In this document: piece by piece, positions 50,947-59,693 of the stretch
How positions within the stretch are numbered: position 1 is the first letter of the stretch
Layout of the letters: each line of letters starts with the position of its first letter
Source: Bacillus vallismortis
Lineage (GTDB): Bacteria > Bacillota > Bacilli > Bacillales > Bacillaceae
Direction: 5' to 3'
DNA: 64,000 bases
NCBI RefSeq assembly: GCF_004116955.1
Contig: NZ_CP026362.1
Span: 124,001 to 188,000 of the forward strand
The notes under the pieces: generated by a model
Told to the model about the DNA's origin: nothing
The model's input: only the letters and a program-made list of their open reading frames with translations
Databases searched by the model: none
Program-made: the position numbers and the translations under genes

Positions 50947-51814
50947 GTGATGCTGCCGTTTGATCTGGCGCAAAGGAATCCATAAAGGTCCGCAGCGCAC
51001 TGCTGATAAACGAATCTTTACGGACAACAAATTCTGTTTTCATCTGGCTAAGCGCTTTAGGCAACGGGTACAAGCGAATCGCCCCTTCAGCCTCGTGTTT
51101 CTGCACAACCGTTCTCGGCAGCAATGAGATGCCAAGACCCGCTGTAACCCCGCCGATAATCGCTTCAAGCGTGCCAAATTCCATCATGACCGGCTGTGTG
51201 ACACCGACGGAACGCAGCCATTTTTCAAGTGTCTCACGATATGAACAGCCTGTGCTGTAAACGAGAATCGGCTTTGTGGCGGCTTCTTCTGCATCAGACA
51301 CGGAAGCCGCCGAAACAACCACTGGTTCTTCCTCAAATGCGGGATAGGATTCGAGATCAGGATGATTGCATTCACATCCGATAAACGCGCCATCCAATTC
51401 GTAACGAAGAACTTTATCGAGGAGAAATTGAGTATGCCCTGTCGTTAATGACAGCTGTACGTTTGGGTATTCTTCATAATAAGAAGCCAGAAGCTTCGGA
51501 AGCCTTACCGCGGCGGTTGTCTGTGTGGAGCCGATCATAAGCGGCCCGCTTGGTTCGACAGAGGATGAGAGTGCTTTTGACGCTTCATCCAGCAGGCCGA
51601 TAATTTTATTCGCATAGTCCAGCAGCAGTTTTCCGCTTGCAGAAAGTGTCATGCCCCGATTATGGCGCAAAAACAGAATGGTGCCAAGCTCAGCTTCCAA
51701 TTGCTGAACTCTTGCCGTGACATTCGATTGCACATAGCCAAGCTGCTTGGCCGCTTTCGTAATGGAACCTTCACGGGCTACCATTTGAAACACACGTAAA
51801 TCTCCGCTTTCCAT
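50927..51814 (-). CDS. yusT: YusT, LysR-family regulator
   Basis: 295 aa. Winged HTH (about residues 1-60, LRVFQMVAREGSITKAAKQLGYVQSNVTARVQQLE, in outline) plus the type-II periplasmic-binding-like effector domain. Divergent from yusS-yusQ, which it probably activates. ATG at 51814 was chosen after GGAGGCATTCAAA; a longer frame lacks such a site. Inducer unknown. Confidence 0.92.
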   Translation of the reverse strand: MESGDLRVFQMVAREGSITKAAKQLGYVQSNVTARVQQLEAELGTILFLRHNRGMTLSASGKLLLDYANKIIGLLDEASKALSSSVEPSGPLMIGSTQTTAAVRLPKLLASYYEEYPNVQLSLTTGHTQFLLDKVLRYELDGAFIGCECNHPDLESYPAFEEEPVVVSAASVSDAEEAATKPILVYSTGCSYRETLEKWLRSVGVTQPVMMEFGTLEAIIGGVTAGLGISLLPRTVVQKHEAEGAIRLYPLPKALSQMKTEFVVRKDSFISSALRTFMDSFAPDQTAASQKSSLL

Positions 51815-51950
51815 TTTGAATGCCTCCGTTCGTTTGTTGATATCAATCTGAATGATAACAAGTATCTTTAACAATCATTATACGTAACACCCAACCTGGA
51901 TTACAATGGAATCAGCAAGATCATTTCATAAACAGCAAGGAGTGGAGGCA

Positions 51951-52691
51951 ATGAATGTCATGAACAAAATAGCTCTCGTAACGGGGGGCGGTACAGGAAT
52001 CGGAAGAGCAGCCAGCATGGAATTGGCAAAACGCGGAGCGATTGTTGCGGTGAATTATTCACGTTCGCAATCTGAAGCGGAGGAAACAGTCGAAATGATT
52101 CAAAAATCTGGCGGGCAAGCCTTTGCCATCAGAACGAATGTCTCAAAAGAGCGCGAAGTGCAGGATATGGTTCAATCGATCGTAAAAACGTACGGCACGA
52201 TTGATGTTTTAGTCAATAATGCCAGTATGACACGGCATATTCCAATGGATGATCTTGAAGCTGCGACAGAAGATGTCTGGGATGAACTGTATGCTGTCAA
52301 TGTGAAAGGGATGTTTTTCTGCGCGCGGGCAGTGGTCCCGTTCATGAAAAAAAGCAAGGCTGGAGCAATCGTAAATGTCGGAAGCATCGCAGGGATAACT
52401 GGGGCGGGCTCATCTATGCCTTACGCTGTGTCAAAATCGGCTGTACACGGTTTAACGAAATCTTTGGCGCACGCCTTGGCGCCTGAAATCAGAGTGAACG
52501 GTGTAGCACCGGGGGCTGTAGCAACGAGATGGTGGGCTGGCCAGGAAGAGAAAATGAAGAGCATGATCGGCACTTTGCCGCTGCAGCGAATGGCTGAATC
52601 GGATGATGTCGCCAAATTGATTTGTTCGCTTGTTGAACAGGAATCACTTACAGGCCAAATCATCACAGTTGACAGCGGACAGACGCTATAA
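51951..52691 (+). CDS. yusS: YusS/YusR, intact short-chain dehydrogenase (FabG-like)
   Basis: 246-aa SDR with TGGGTGIG, NNASMT, Ser in NVGSIAG, YAVSK and a complete C-terminus (LTGQIITVDSGQTL). In strain 168, as I recall, the region is annotated as two pieces, yusS and yusR; here the reading frame is unbroken. GGAGTGGAGGCA precedes the ATG. It is followed 18 bp later by yusQ, and both lie divergent from yusT. Confidence 0.9.
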   Translation: MNVMNKIALVTGGGTGIGRAASMELAKRGAIVAVNYSRSQSEAEETVEMIQKSGGQAFAIRTNVSKEREVQDMVQSIVKTYGTIDVLVNNASMTRHIPMDDLEAATEDVWDELYAVNVKGMFFCARAVVPFMKKSKAGAIVNVGSIAGITGAGSSMPYAVSKSAVHGLTKSLAHALAPEIRVNGVAPGAVATRWWAGQEEKMKSMIGTLPLQRMAESDDVAKLICSLVEQESLTGQIITVDSGQTL

Positions 52692-52709
52692 AGAGAGGAG
52701 ATGCGGGAG

Positions 52710-53093
52710 ATGCCATTTGTACAGATTCATTTGCGGGCGAGGAGAAGCGAAGCGTGGCTTCAAACCCTAAGCAGGACCATCCACCAATCGATGATCGAAG
52801 AAATCAATGTGCCGGAAGATGACTATTTTCAAGTCATCAGGCAGTATGATAACAGCGAATTTTTTTATGATCCGTCTTATCTGCGGGTCGAGCGCACTGA
52901 TGAACTGGTATACATTCATTTTACCTTGAAAGATTCAAGAACCACTGAACAGAAAAAAGCGCTTTACCGCTCAATCGCAAGCAGCCTTCATTCCAAGCTT
53001 GGCATAAGAAAAGATGATGTGTTTATCATGCTGGCCGGAAACCAGGATGAGGATTGGTCGTTTGGAAATGGAAGGGCCCAGATGATCGAATAA
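52710..53093 (+). CDS. yusQ: YusQ, tautomerase-superfamily protein
   Basis: 127 aa. The ATG at 52710 gives MPFVQIHL, placing Pro at position 1 of the mature protein, the catalytic base of tautomerases; the earlier ATG at 52701 would bury it. It resembles the two-domain 4-oxalocrotonate tautomerase-like fold. The substrate is unknown; probably acts with YusS on a small carbonyl compound. Confidence 0.88.
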   Translation: MPFVQIHLRARRSEAWLQTLSRTIHQSMIEEINVPEDDYFQVIRQYDNSEFFYDPSYLRVERTDELVYIHFTLKDSRTTEQKKALYRSIASSLHSKLGIRKDDVFIMLAGNQDEDWSFGNGRAQMIE

Positions 53094-53123
53094 AAAAACC
53101 CCGCGGATTGGTACCCGCGGGGC
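53092..53123 (-). terminator. Terminator of yusOP
   Basis: Stem CCCCGCGG / CCGCGGGG with loop ATTGGTAC. The T run lies on the minus strand. It can weakly stop yusQ too. Confidence 0.85.
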
Positions 53124-53129
53124 GCTCTA

Positions 53130-54746
53130 TTAATGCGAAGGTGATTCAATGGCTTGTGCCGCTTTTTCTTTTACTTGTTCATCCGTTTTCTTGTTCGATA
53201 GCTTGATTGGCTTTAAGAACAAGGTAAAAACGGCTCCGACTGCGATAAAGATCAAGCCTGTATAAAACACGCTGTGGAGCGAATCCATCAACGATGTTTT
53301 TAAAATGGGCATAATATGTGATGAGAAAGCCGCAGGGATTTGTTTCAATGCGTCCGGACTGAACAGTGATTGCAGCAGCCCTTGCGGATTAGTATCAATC
53401 ATACTCTTTAGCTGGTCGGCAAATGAGCTTGCCTGTGCCGGAAGTGAGTCTAAATACGGCACAAGTTTATCTGTTAATAAGTTTCCTGACCTCGCATTCA
53501 TTACAGCTCCCAGCATGGTAATGCCGAATGTTCCTCCGATAGAACGGAAGAATTGACTGGATGAGGTGACAACCCCAAGCTCTTCCTTCGAAAAGCTTTC
53601 TTGTAAAGCCAGTGTCAGAATCGGCATAACCAGACCCATTCCCAGACCAATAATCGCCATATACGATGTAGCGACAAGCTTGCTTGTATCAAGATCCAAA
53701 GTCGTTAACAGCAGGAATCCCCCGGCCATAATCAGCATGCCTGTTATGATTTGCGGTTTAATGCCGATTTTATAAACCAGCTGGCCGCCGATAATGCTTG
53801 TGATAATCATAGAGATCATCATCGGTGTCATAATCGTGCCTGATTCAGACGCACTTACACCGACAATTCCCTGCATAAAGAAAGGAACAAACGTAATCGC
53901 ACCAAACATGCCGATACTCATAAAGAAACCGATCAAGTTTAAAAATGTAAACGTTCTGTTTTTAAAGAGATACATGGGCAGGATCGGTTCTTTTGCTTTT
54001 GATTCCACGATAATAAAGCTGACAATGCCGATCAGCGCAAGGGCAAACAGGCCAAGAATCTGCCACGAACCCCACGCATAATCTTTTCCGCCAAAGCTTA
54101 AGGCGAGCAGGAGGCTGACAACCCCGACAATCATTGTGAAAATCCCAGCGATATCGAAGTTGATCGGACCTGTCTGCTGGCGGCCCTGCAATCCTCGGGC
54201 AATAAAAATAACGGCAATAATTCCGACTGGAAGGTTAATATAGAAAACCCATTTCCAGTTGAGCGAGTCTACAATCCAGCCGCCGATTTGCGGCCCAATC
54301 ACTGAAGCCAGCCCGTAAATCGCACCAAAGACCCCTTGGAATTTGGCACGCTGTTTTCCAGTGAATAAGTCACCGATGACAATCATCGCCATCGGCATCA
54401 TAATGCCTCCGCCGATTCCCTGCAGCCCTCGGAAAATAATCAATTCTGTCATATTGTTGGCCATTCCGCACAAAGCGGAAGCGGCCATAAAAATAATCAA
54501 ACCTGATACATAGACAATGCGCCGTCCCAATAAATCGGCCAGTTTACCGGCAATCGGAACGACTGTTGTTGAGGTTAATAAGTATGCTGTTGTCAGCCAT
54601 GTCATCATGCTCAAACCGCCCAGATCACCGACAATTTTCGGCATGGCCGTTCCGACAATGGTACCGTCAAGAGCTGAAAAAAACATGGCAATCACTAAGC
54701 CTGTGATTAATAACGTCCGTTTTGATTGTTTGCCTTCATTACTCAT
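53130..54746 (-). CDS. yusP: YusP, DHA2-type multidrug efflux transporter
   Basis: 538-aa MFS protein with 14 predicted helices (EmrB/QacA type). FSALDGTIVGTAMPKI (helix 1, Asp) and IGPQIGGWIVDSLNWKWVFYINLPVG (motif C, in outline) are typical. Proton-driven drug export is likely; substrates not visible. It follows the MarR gene yusO by one base, so the two form a regulated pair. Confidence 0.93.
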   Translation of the reverse strand: MSNEGKQSKRTLLITGLVIAMFFSALDGTIVGTAMPKIVGDLGGLSMMTWLTTAYLLTSTTVVPIAGKLADLLGRRIVYVSGLIIFMAASALCGMANNMTELIIFRGLQGIGGGIMMPMAMIVIGDLFTGKQRAKFQGVFGAIYGLASVIGPQIGGWIVDSLNWKWVFYINLPVGIIAVIFIARGLQGRQQTGPINFDIAGIFTMIVGVVSLLLALSFGGKDYAWGSWQILGLFALALIGIVSFIIVESKAKEPILPMYLFKNRTFTFLNLIGFFMSIGMFGAITFVPFFMQGIVGVSASESGTIMTPMMISMIITSIIGGQLVYKIGIKPQIITGMLIMAGGFLLLTTLDLDTSKLVATSYMAIIGLGMGLVMPILTLALQESFSKEELGVVTSSSQFFRSIGGTFGITMLGAVMNARSGNLLTDKLVPYLDSLPAQASSFADQLKSMIDTNPQGLLQSLFSPDALKQIPAAFSSHIMPILKTSLMDSLHSVFYTGLIFIAVGAVFTLFLKPIKLSNKKTDEQVKEKAAQAIESPSH

Positions 54747-54747
54747 G

Positions 54748-55218
54748 TCATCCGTTTCCTCTTTTCATGTTTTGCTTTTCATCCGCTTCAGCCGCAGCCT
54801 GTGCGAGTTTTTCTGTGATACGTGCCGCCTGAAGCATTTCCTCCTCCGTCAAGAAGGAAAGGTATCGGGCCATAATGGCTTTTCTGCCTGCCAAAATCTC
54901 CTCGAACTTTCTGTCTCCTTCATCAGTAAGACTGATATCAATCACTCGCCTGTCTTTTGTATTGTGTGTTCTGGCGATAAGATTTTTTTGTTCAAGTCGA
55001 TCTGCCATTAACGTCACAGCGCTAGGCTTGACCTCCATCCGCTCGGCGATTTCAGAAATTTTAAGGCTGCCGTGTTTTTTTAAGCTGGCCAGCACAAACA
55101 GCTGCGCTGGGGTAACTCCTTGTTTCTCCATGCTTTCCAGCATTTCAGGCTGTATCCTTTGAAAGAGCGCCTGAAGCGATAATTGAATATCGGACATTAG
55201 CTGATCCGCACTTTTCAT
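54748..55218 (-). CDS. yusO: YusO, MarR-family repressor
   Basis: 156 aa. Winged HTH with LKISEIAERMEVKPSAVTLMADRLEQKNLIAR (in outline) and the wing THNTKDRRVIDISLT. The second ATG of the frame (55218) is preferred, as GGGGAG sits eight bases upstream of it. Probably represses yusO-yusP by binding in the A/T-rich region upstream, where a tandem 10-bp repeat is seen. Confidence 0.92.
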   Translation of the reverse strand: MKSADQLMSDIQLSLQALFQRIQPEMLESMEKQGVTPAQLFVLASLKKHGSLKISEIAERMEVKPSAVTLMADRLEQKNLIARTHNTKDRRVIDISLTDEGDRKFEEILAGRKAIMARYLSFLTEEEMLQAARITEKLAQAAAEADEKQNMKRGNG

Positions 55219-55284
55219 ATTCATTTCTCCCCTGTTACATAAACTGCATTTATATTTAAGATAGTAAAATAGTTAAGGTGTATT

Positions 55285-55304
55285 AAATATAAATAAATAT
55301 AAAT
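55285..55304. repeat. Tandem AAATATAAAT repeat in the yusO promoter region
   Basis: Two exact copies of AAATATAAAT side by side, about 70 bp before yusO, spaced one helical turn. It may be a YusO operator or simple A/T-rich promoter DNA. Confidence 0.5.
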
Positions 55305-55326
55305 AAAAAGTCAACCAATTTCACAC

Positions 55327-55369
55327 AAAAAAAGGATAGATGCCCTTTAAGAACATCCTATCCTTTTTC
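55327..55369 (-). terminator. Terminator after yusN
   Basis: Stem AAAGGATAGATG / CATCCTATCCTTT (one-base bulge) with an 11-base loop, and a T run on minus. Confidence 0.85.
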
Positions 55370-55376
55370 TCGATGT

Positions 55377-55709
55377 TTATTGCTGATAAGGAGACTGCTG
55401 CTGAATGGTCTTGTCGAATTTTTGATAAGACTTCTGCAGCTTTTGGGCATCCTCCGCTTCAACAGAATACCATCCATATTGGAACATGAGGTCATACAGT
55501 TTTCTTTGTGTTTTTTGTGACTCATCAAAAATGGCCTGAATATCCTGATAGAGAGACTCATGGCTGAATTCGTTCAAGGCTGTGCAATAAGCTGTTGTCA
55601 TATATTTTTCTGTTGTCAGCAGTTCGTTGATGAAATCTCTGTCATTCATCTTCGGAGTTGTCGGTACAGGTGTTTGCGGGTTGCTGATTTTTTGATTTTG
55701 CTGATTCAT
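55377..55709 (-). CDS. yusN: YusN, CotF-like spore coat protein
   Basis: 110 aa. The middle and end (FINELLTTEKYMTTAYCTALNE, LYDLMFQYGWYSVEAED) match the coat protein F family. The N-terminus is Gln/Pro-rich. AAGGAGGCGACAGA precedes the ATG. Encoded downstream of another small coat-like gene with a 12-bp gap. It is likely made during sporulation; the promoter was not identified. Confidence 0.85.
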   Translation of the reverse strand: MNQQNQKISNPQTPVPTTPKMNDRDFINELLTTEKYMTTAYCTALNEFSHESLYQDIQAIFDESQKTQRKLYDLMFQYGWYSVEAEDAQKLQKSYQKFDKTIQQQSPYQQ

Positions 55710-55721
55710 TCTGTCGCCTCC

Positions 55722-55967
55722 TTATTGGATATAGCTGGACTGCTGCTGGCCTGGCTGCAGGTGTTTTACTATTCTTTGAAAGTGGTCATGATGCATATGT
55801 CCGACGCGGTCTAGTTCTTGTTTTAACGATTGATCCTGGCACTGCTGCGCCATGAAATGCGCTTTTTTCATTGCGAGCAAATTCCAGTTCAACATGTCTT
55901 TCAGATACAAGTGATCTTTTGTGGAAATGACGGAAGGCGGCATATTGGATTGCTGCTGATTGTCCAT
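55722..55967 (-). CDS. Small CotF-related spore protein, 81 aa (possibly YuzM)
   Basis: 81 aa, Gln-rich ends and the helical pattern STKDHLYLKDMLNWNLLAMKKAH.., with HMHHDHFQRIVKHL, related to CotF/YusN helper proteins. AAAGGAGGATTACA precedes the ATG. Shares direction and probably message with yusN. Confidence 0.8.
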   Translation of the reverse strand: MDNQQQSNMPPSVISTKDHLYLKDMLNWNLLAMKKAHFMAQQCQDQSLKQELDRVGHMHHDHFQRIVKHLQPGQQQSSYIQ

Positions 55968-56061
55968 TGTAATCCTCCTTTGGTTTTTTGTTCATGTATA
56001 GTTTCCTTCAGTCTGGGAGTTATATACAGATGTTTTGAAGATGAAGGCAGGAGGGAGTCGG

Positions 56062-56970
56062 ATGTTGAGACGTGTGTTTTTATTTTTATCTCAAAATAAA
56101 GCACTTACCAAGTTCGCAAAAGCATATGGGGCGCGGCTTGGAGCACGAAGGTTTGTCGCAGGGGATACAATTGAATCGGCGGTTAAGGCGGTCAAAAGGC
56201 TAAATAGATCCGGTTTGCGCGCAACAATTGATTATTTAGGCGAGTATGCAGCTTCGGAAAAAGAAGCGAAGCAAGTCGCAGAGGAATGCAAGAAAGCCAT
56301 TCAAGCCATTGCCGAGCATCAATTGGACTCAGAGCTCTCACTCAAGCTGACCTCAATCGGGCTCGATCTTTCAGAAGAACTTGCCCTTTCTCATTTGCGA
56401 GCGATTCTATCTGCTGCGAAACAATATGGTGTTGCTGTGACGATTGATATGGAAGACTATTCTCATTATGAACAGACACTCGCCATCTACAGGCAATGCA
56501 AACCAGAATTTGAGATGCTCGGCACGGTCATTCAGGCATATCTGTACCGGGCGGCAGAAGATATCAGGATGATGCGCGGCTTAAAGCCAAATCTCAGACT
56601 TGTGAAAGGCGCTTATAAAGAATCTGCGGCGGTCGCGTTCCCTGACAAAAAAGGAACAGACCTTCATTTTCAGAGTTTAATAAAGCTGCAGCTGTTAAGC
56701 GGAAACTACACGGCTGTCGCCACACATGACGATGATATCATTGCGTATACGAAACAACTCGTTGCTGAACATCATATCCCAGCGTCACAATTTGAGTTTC
56801 AAATGCTGTACGGCATCAGGCCGGAGCGGCAGAAGGAACTGGCTAAGGAAGGGTACAGAATGCGTGTGTATGTCCCGTATGGAACGGACTGGTTCAGCTA
56901 CTTTATGAGAAGAATTGCCGAACGGCCCGCCAATGCAGCGTTTGTGTTAAAAGGGATCTTGAAAAAGTGA
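56062..56970 (+). CDS. fadM: FadM (YusM), proline dehydrogenase-like protein
   Basis: 302-aa flavoenzyme of the PRODH family: EYAASEKEAKQVAEEC, TIDMEDY, LRLVKGAYKES, FQMLYGIR and RVYVPYG are its FAD- and proline-binding motifs. It oxidises proline to pyrroline-5-carboxylate or acts on a related compound, and is named fadM because of its neighbours. ATG at 56062 follows AGGAGGGAG. Confidence 0.92.
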   Translation: MLRRVFLFLSQNKALTKFAKAYGARLGARRFVAGDTIESAVKAVKRLNRSGLRATIDYLGEYAASEKEAKQVAEECKKAIQAIAEHQLDSELSLKLTSIGLDLSEELALSHLRAILSAAKQYGVAVTIDMEDYSHYEQTLAIYRQCKPEFEMLGTVIQAYLYRAAEDIRMMRGLKPNLRLVKGAYKESAAVAFPDKKGTDLHFQSLIKLQLLSGNYTAVATHDDDIIAYTKQLVAEHHIPASQFEFQMLYGIRPERQKELAKEGYRMRVYVPYGTDWFSYFMRRIAERPANAAFVLKGILKK

Positions 56971-56994
56971 AAGCAGCCGCGGGAAGCAGCTGCG

Positions 56995-57141
56995 TCATGA
57001 TTGATCCATGTTTTGTTTTTTATACTGCTGATTTTGACTTGTCCGTTTTCCGCCGCCGTAATGCTGTGTCGGACCGGCATCGCCCTTTACGCTCGCCGCG
57101 CTGACTGCCGCTGAAGACGGATTTTTTTTCTCTCGCACCAT
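56995..57141 (-). CDS. yuzL: YuzL-family small protein, 48 aa
   Basis: 48 aa: MVREKKNPSSAAVSAASVKG.. then GPTQHYGGGKRTSQNQQYKKQ. This is the YuzL family (short, basic, with conserved SAASVKG and NQQYKKQ), function unknown. ATG at 57141 has GGAGGTGAAGGGA in front. It lies in the gap between fadM and fadN on the opposite strand. Too short for ordinary ORF lists. Confidence 0.88.
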   Translation of the reverse strand: MVREKKNPSSAAVSAASVKGDAGPTQHYGGGKRTSQNQQYKKQNMDQS

Positions 57142-57275
57142 TCCCTTCACCTCCGGGTTTAAGTTGCCCGTCTTTTATAAGCTTCATACAAAAAATACAA
57201 ATTAGCTATTGAAGTCGAAGCGGAAATCTTTTAAGATGAAAGAAGAAACGGGTTTCATTTTTTTTGGCCAAAAAA

Positions 57276-57293
57276 TGAATGACTATTCATTCA
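57276..57293. promoter_or_regulatory. FadR operator upstream of fadN
   Basis: TGAATGACTATTCATTCA matches the B. subtilis FadR consensus TGAATGAMTANTCATTCA fully. It lies 20 bp before the fadN start. FadR is released by long-chain acyl-CoA. Confidence 0.93.
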
Positions 57294-57313
57294 ATGTTCA
57301 AGGGGGATATCTC

Positions 57314-59683
57314 ATGCACAAACATATTCGGAAGGCAGCCGTTTTAGGATCGGGGGTAATGGGTTCCGGGATTGCGGCGCATTTGGCTAATATCGGCATT
57401 CCTGTCCTGCTGCTTGATATTGTGCCGAACGATTTGACAAAGGAAGAGGAAAAAAAGGGGCTGGCGATGGACAGTCCGGAGGTGCGCAGCAGGCTGAGCC
57501 GGCAGGCGGTGAAAAAACTGCTGAAACAAAAGCCCGCTCCCCTCACATCAGCGGAAAATACATCCTATATCACGCCAGGCAATCTGGAGGATGATGCAGC
57601 GAAGCTGAACGAAGCGGATTGGATCATTGAGGTCGTTGTCGAAAATCTAGAAGTCAAAAAGCAGATTTTCGCACTTGTGGATGAACATCGAAAGCCTGGA
57701 AGCATTGTCTCAAGCAACACCTCCGGCATATCTGTGCAGGAGATGGCTGAAGGGCGATCGGCAGATTTTAAAGCCCATTTTCTCGGAACGCACTTTTTTA
57801 ATCCCGCCCGCTATTTGAAACTGTTGGAGGTCATTCCGATTAAGGAAACGGACCCTGACATTTTAAAGTTTATGACAGCTTTCGGCGAAAATGTCCTCGG
57901 CAAAGGCGCCGTCACAGCAAAGGACACACCGAACTTTATCGCAAACCGCATCGGAACGTACGGGCTTCTCGTCACAGTCCAAGAAATGCTCAATGGCGGT
58001 TATCAGGTCGGGGAGGTCGATTCGATCACAGGCCCGCTGATCGGCAGGCCGAAAAGCGCGACCTTTAGAACGCTTGATGTTGTCGGGCTCGATACATTCG
58101 CCCATGTCGCCCGAAATGTGTATGACAAAGCGGATGGGGAAGAGAAAGAAGTGTTCCGCCTGCCAGTTTTCATGAACGATATGCTTGAAAAAGGGTGGAT
58201 CGGAAGCAAGGCGGGCCAAGGCTTTTATAAAAAAGAAGGAAAAACGATTTATGAGCTTGACCCCGTGACGCTTACTTACGGCGAGCGGACAAAAATGAAA
58301 TCACCGGCACTTGAAGCGGCAAAACAGGCAAAAGGGACAAAAGCCAAAATGAAAGCGCTTATTTATTCGGGTGACAGAGCCGGCAGACTGCTGTGGAATA
58401 TCACAACTCAAACGCTGCTGTACTCAGCCGAACTGCTTGGGGAGATTGCCGATGATATTCATTCGATTGACCAAGCCATGAAGTGGGGATTCGGCTGGGA
58501 GCTGGGTCCGTTTGAAATGTGGGACGCTATCGGCCTCAAACAGTCGGCGGAAAAGCTTGAGCAGCTTGGAGCAGAAATGCCCAGCTGGATCAAAGACATG
58601 CTGGCCAAAGGAAATGAAACCTTCTACATCAGAGAAAATGGAACGGTATTTTATTATGACCGCGGCGAATACAGAGCCGTGAAAGAAAACAAGAAACGAA
58701 TTCATTTACAAACGCTCAAGGAAACGAACGGCGTGATTGCGAAAAACAGCGGAGCAAGCCTGATCGACCTTGGAGATGATGTGGCCCTTCTTGAATTTCA
58801 TTCGAAAAGCAATGCGATCGGCCTCGATATCATCCAAATGATTAACAAAGCATTAGAGGAAACAGAACGGAACTACAAAGGACTTGTGATTGGTAACCAA
58901 GGGAAAAATTTCTGCGTCGGCGCAAATCTCGCCATGATCTTAATGGAAGTTCAAGATGACAATTTTCTGGAAGTGGACTTCGTGATACGCCGTTTCCAGG
59001 AGACGATGATGAACATCAAGTACAGCGCGAAACCGGTTGTCGCCGCTCCATTCGGAATGACGCTCGGCGGCGGAACGGAAGTGTGCCTGCCGGCGGCGCG
59101 CATTCAAGCAGCAAGTGAAGCCTATATGGGGCTTGTGGAAACCGGCGTCGGCCTCATCCCTGGCGGAGGAGGAAACAAAGAGCTGTACATCAACCATCTC
59201 CGCCGCGGTCTTGATCCGATGAAAGCCGCAATGAAAACATTCGAAACGATTGCGATGGCGAAAGTGTCCGCTTCCGCCCAAGAGGCTCGTGAGGTGAACA
59301 TCTTAAAAGAAACGGATCACATCAGCGTGAATCAGGACCACCTGCTGTACGATGCAAAACGGCTGGCCGCATCTTTATACGACACAGGCTGGCGGCCGCC
59401 TGTAAAAGAAAAGGTTAAGGTGGCGGGAGAAACCGGTTATGCGGCACTCTTGCTTGGCGCCGAGCAAATGAAGCTGTCCGGCTATATATCTGAGCATGAT
59501 GTCAACATCGCGAAAAAGCTCGCTTATGTCATTGCCGGAGGAAAAGTGCCGTTTGGTACAGAGGTCGATGAAGAATATTTATTAGAGATCGAGAGAGAAG
59601 CATTTTTGAGTTTGGCAGGAGAGGCGAAGTCTCAAGCGAGAATGCAGCATATGCTTGTGAAAGGTAAACCTTTACGGAATTAG
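57314..59683 (+). CDS. fadN: FadN, bifunctional 3-hydroxyacyl-CoA dehydrogenase/enoyl-CoA hydratase
   Basis: 789 aa. The dehydrogenase half comes first (Rossmann GSGVMGSGIAAHLANIG, HxxxE-type region FLGTHFFNPA), the hydratase/crotonase half last (GNQGKNFCVGANL, GGGTEVCLPA, GLIPGGGG). This order is the reverse of E. coli FadB. It performs the two middle steps of beta-oxidation. ATG at 57314 follows AGGGGG; the frame is open further upstream through the FadR operator, which makes a longer protein unlikely. Confidence 0.96.
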   Translation: MHKHIRKAAVLGSGVMGSGIAAHLANIGIPVLLLDIVPNDLTKEEEKKGLAMDSPEVRSRLSRQAVKKLLKQKPAPLTSAENTSYITPGNLEDDAAKLNEADWIIEVVVENLEVKKQIFALVDEHRKPGSIVSSNTSGISVQEMAEGRSADFKAHFLGTHFFNPARYLKLLEVIPIKETDPDILKFMTAFGENVLGKGAVTAKDTPNFIANRIGTYGLLVTVQEMLNGGYQVGEVDSITGPLIGRPKSATFRTLDVVGLDTFAHVARNVYDKADGEEKEVFRLPVFMNDMLEKGWIGSKAGQGFYKKEGKTIYELDPVTLTYGERTKMKSPALEAAKQAKGTKAKMKALIYSGDRAGRLLWNITTQTLLYSAELLGEIADDIHSIDQAMKWGFGWELGPFEMWDAIGLKQSAEKLEQLGAEMPSWIKDMLAKGNETFYIRENGTVFYYDRGEYRAVKENKKRIHLQTLKETNGVIAKNSGASLIDLGDDVALLEFHSKSNAIGLDIIQMINKALEETERNYKGLVIGNQGKNFCVGANLAMILMEVQDDNFLEVDFVIRRFQETMMNIKYSAKPVVAAPFGMTLGGGTEVCLPAARIQAASEAYMGLVETGVGLIPGGGGNKELYINHLRRGLDPMKAAMKTFETIAMAKVSASAQEAREVNILKETDHISVNQDHLLYDAKRLAASLYDTGWRPPVKEKVKVAGETGYAALLLGAEQMKLSGYISEHDVNIAKKLAYVIAGGKVPFGTEVDEEYLLEIEREAFLSLAGEAKSQARMQHMLVKGKPLRN

Positions 59684-59693
59684 GAGGGAGCTT

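Noticed and set aside
57209..57313. N-terminal extension of fadN by 35 codons
   Set aside because: It would place the FadR operator inside the coding region and has no ribosome site; AGGGGG before the ATG at 57314 and the Rossmann start favour the shorter protein.
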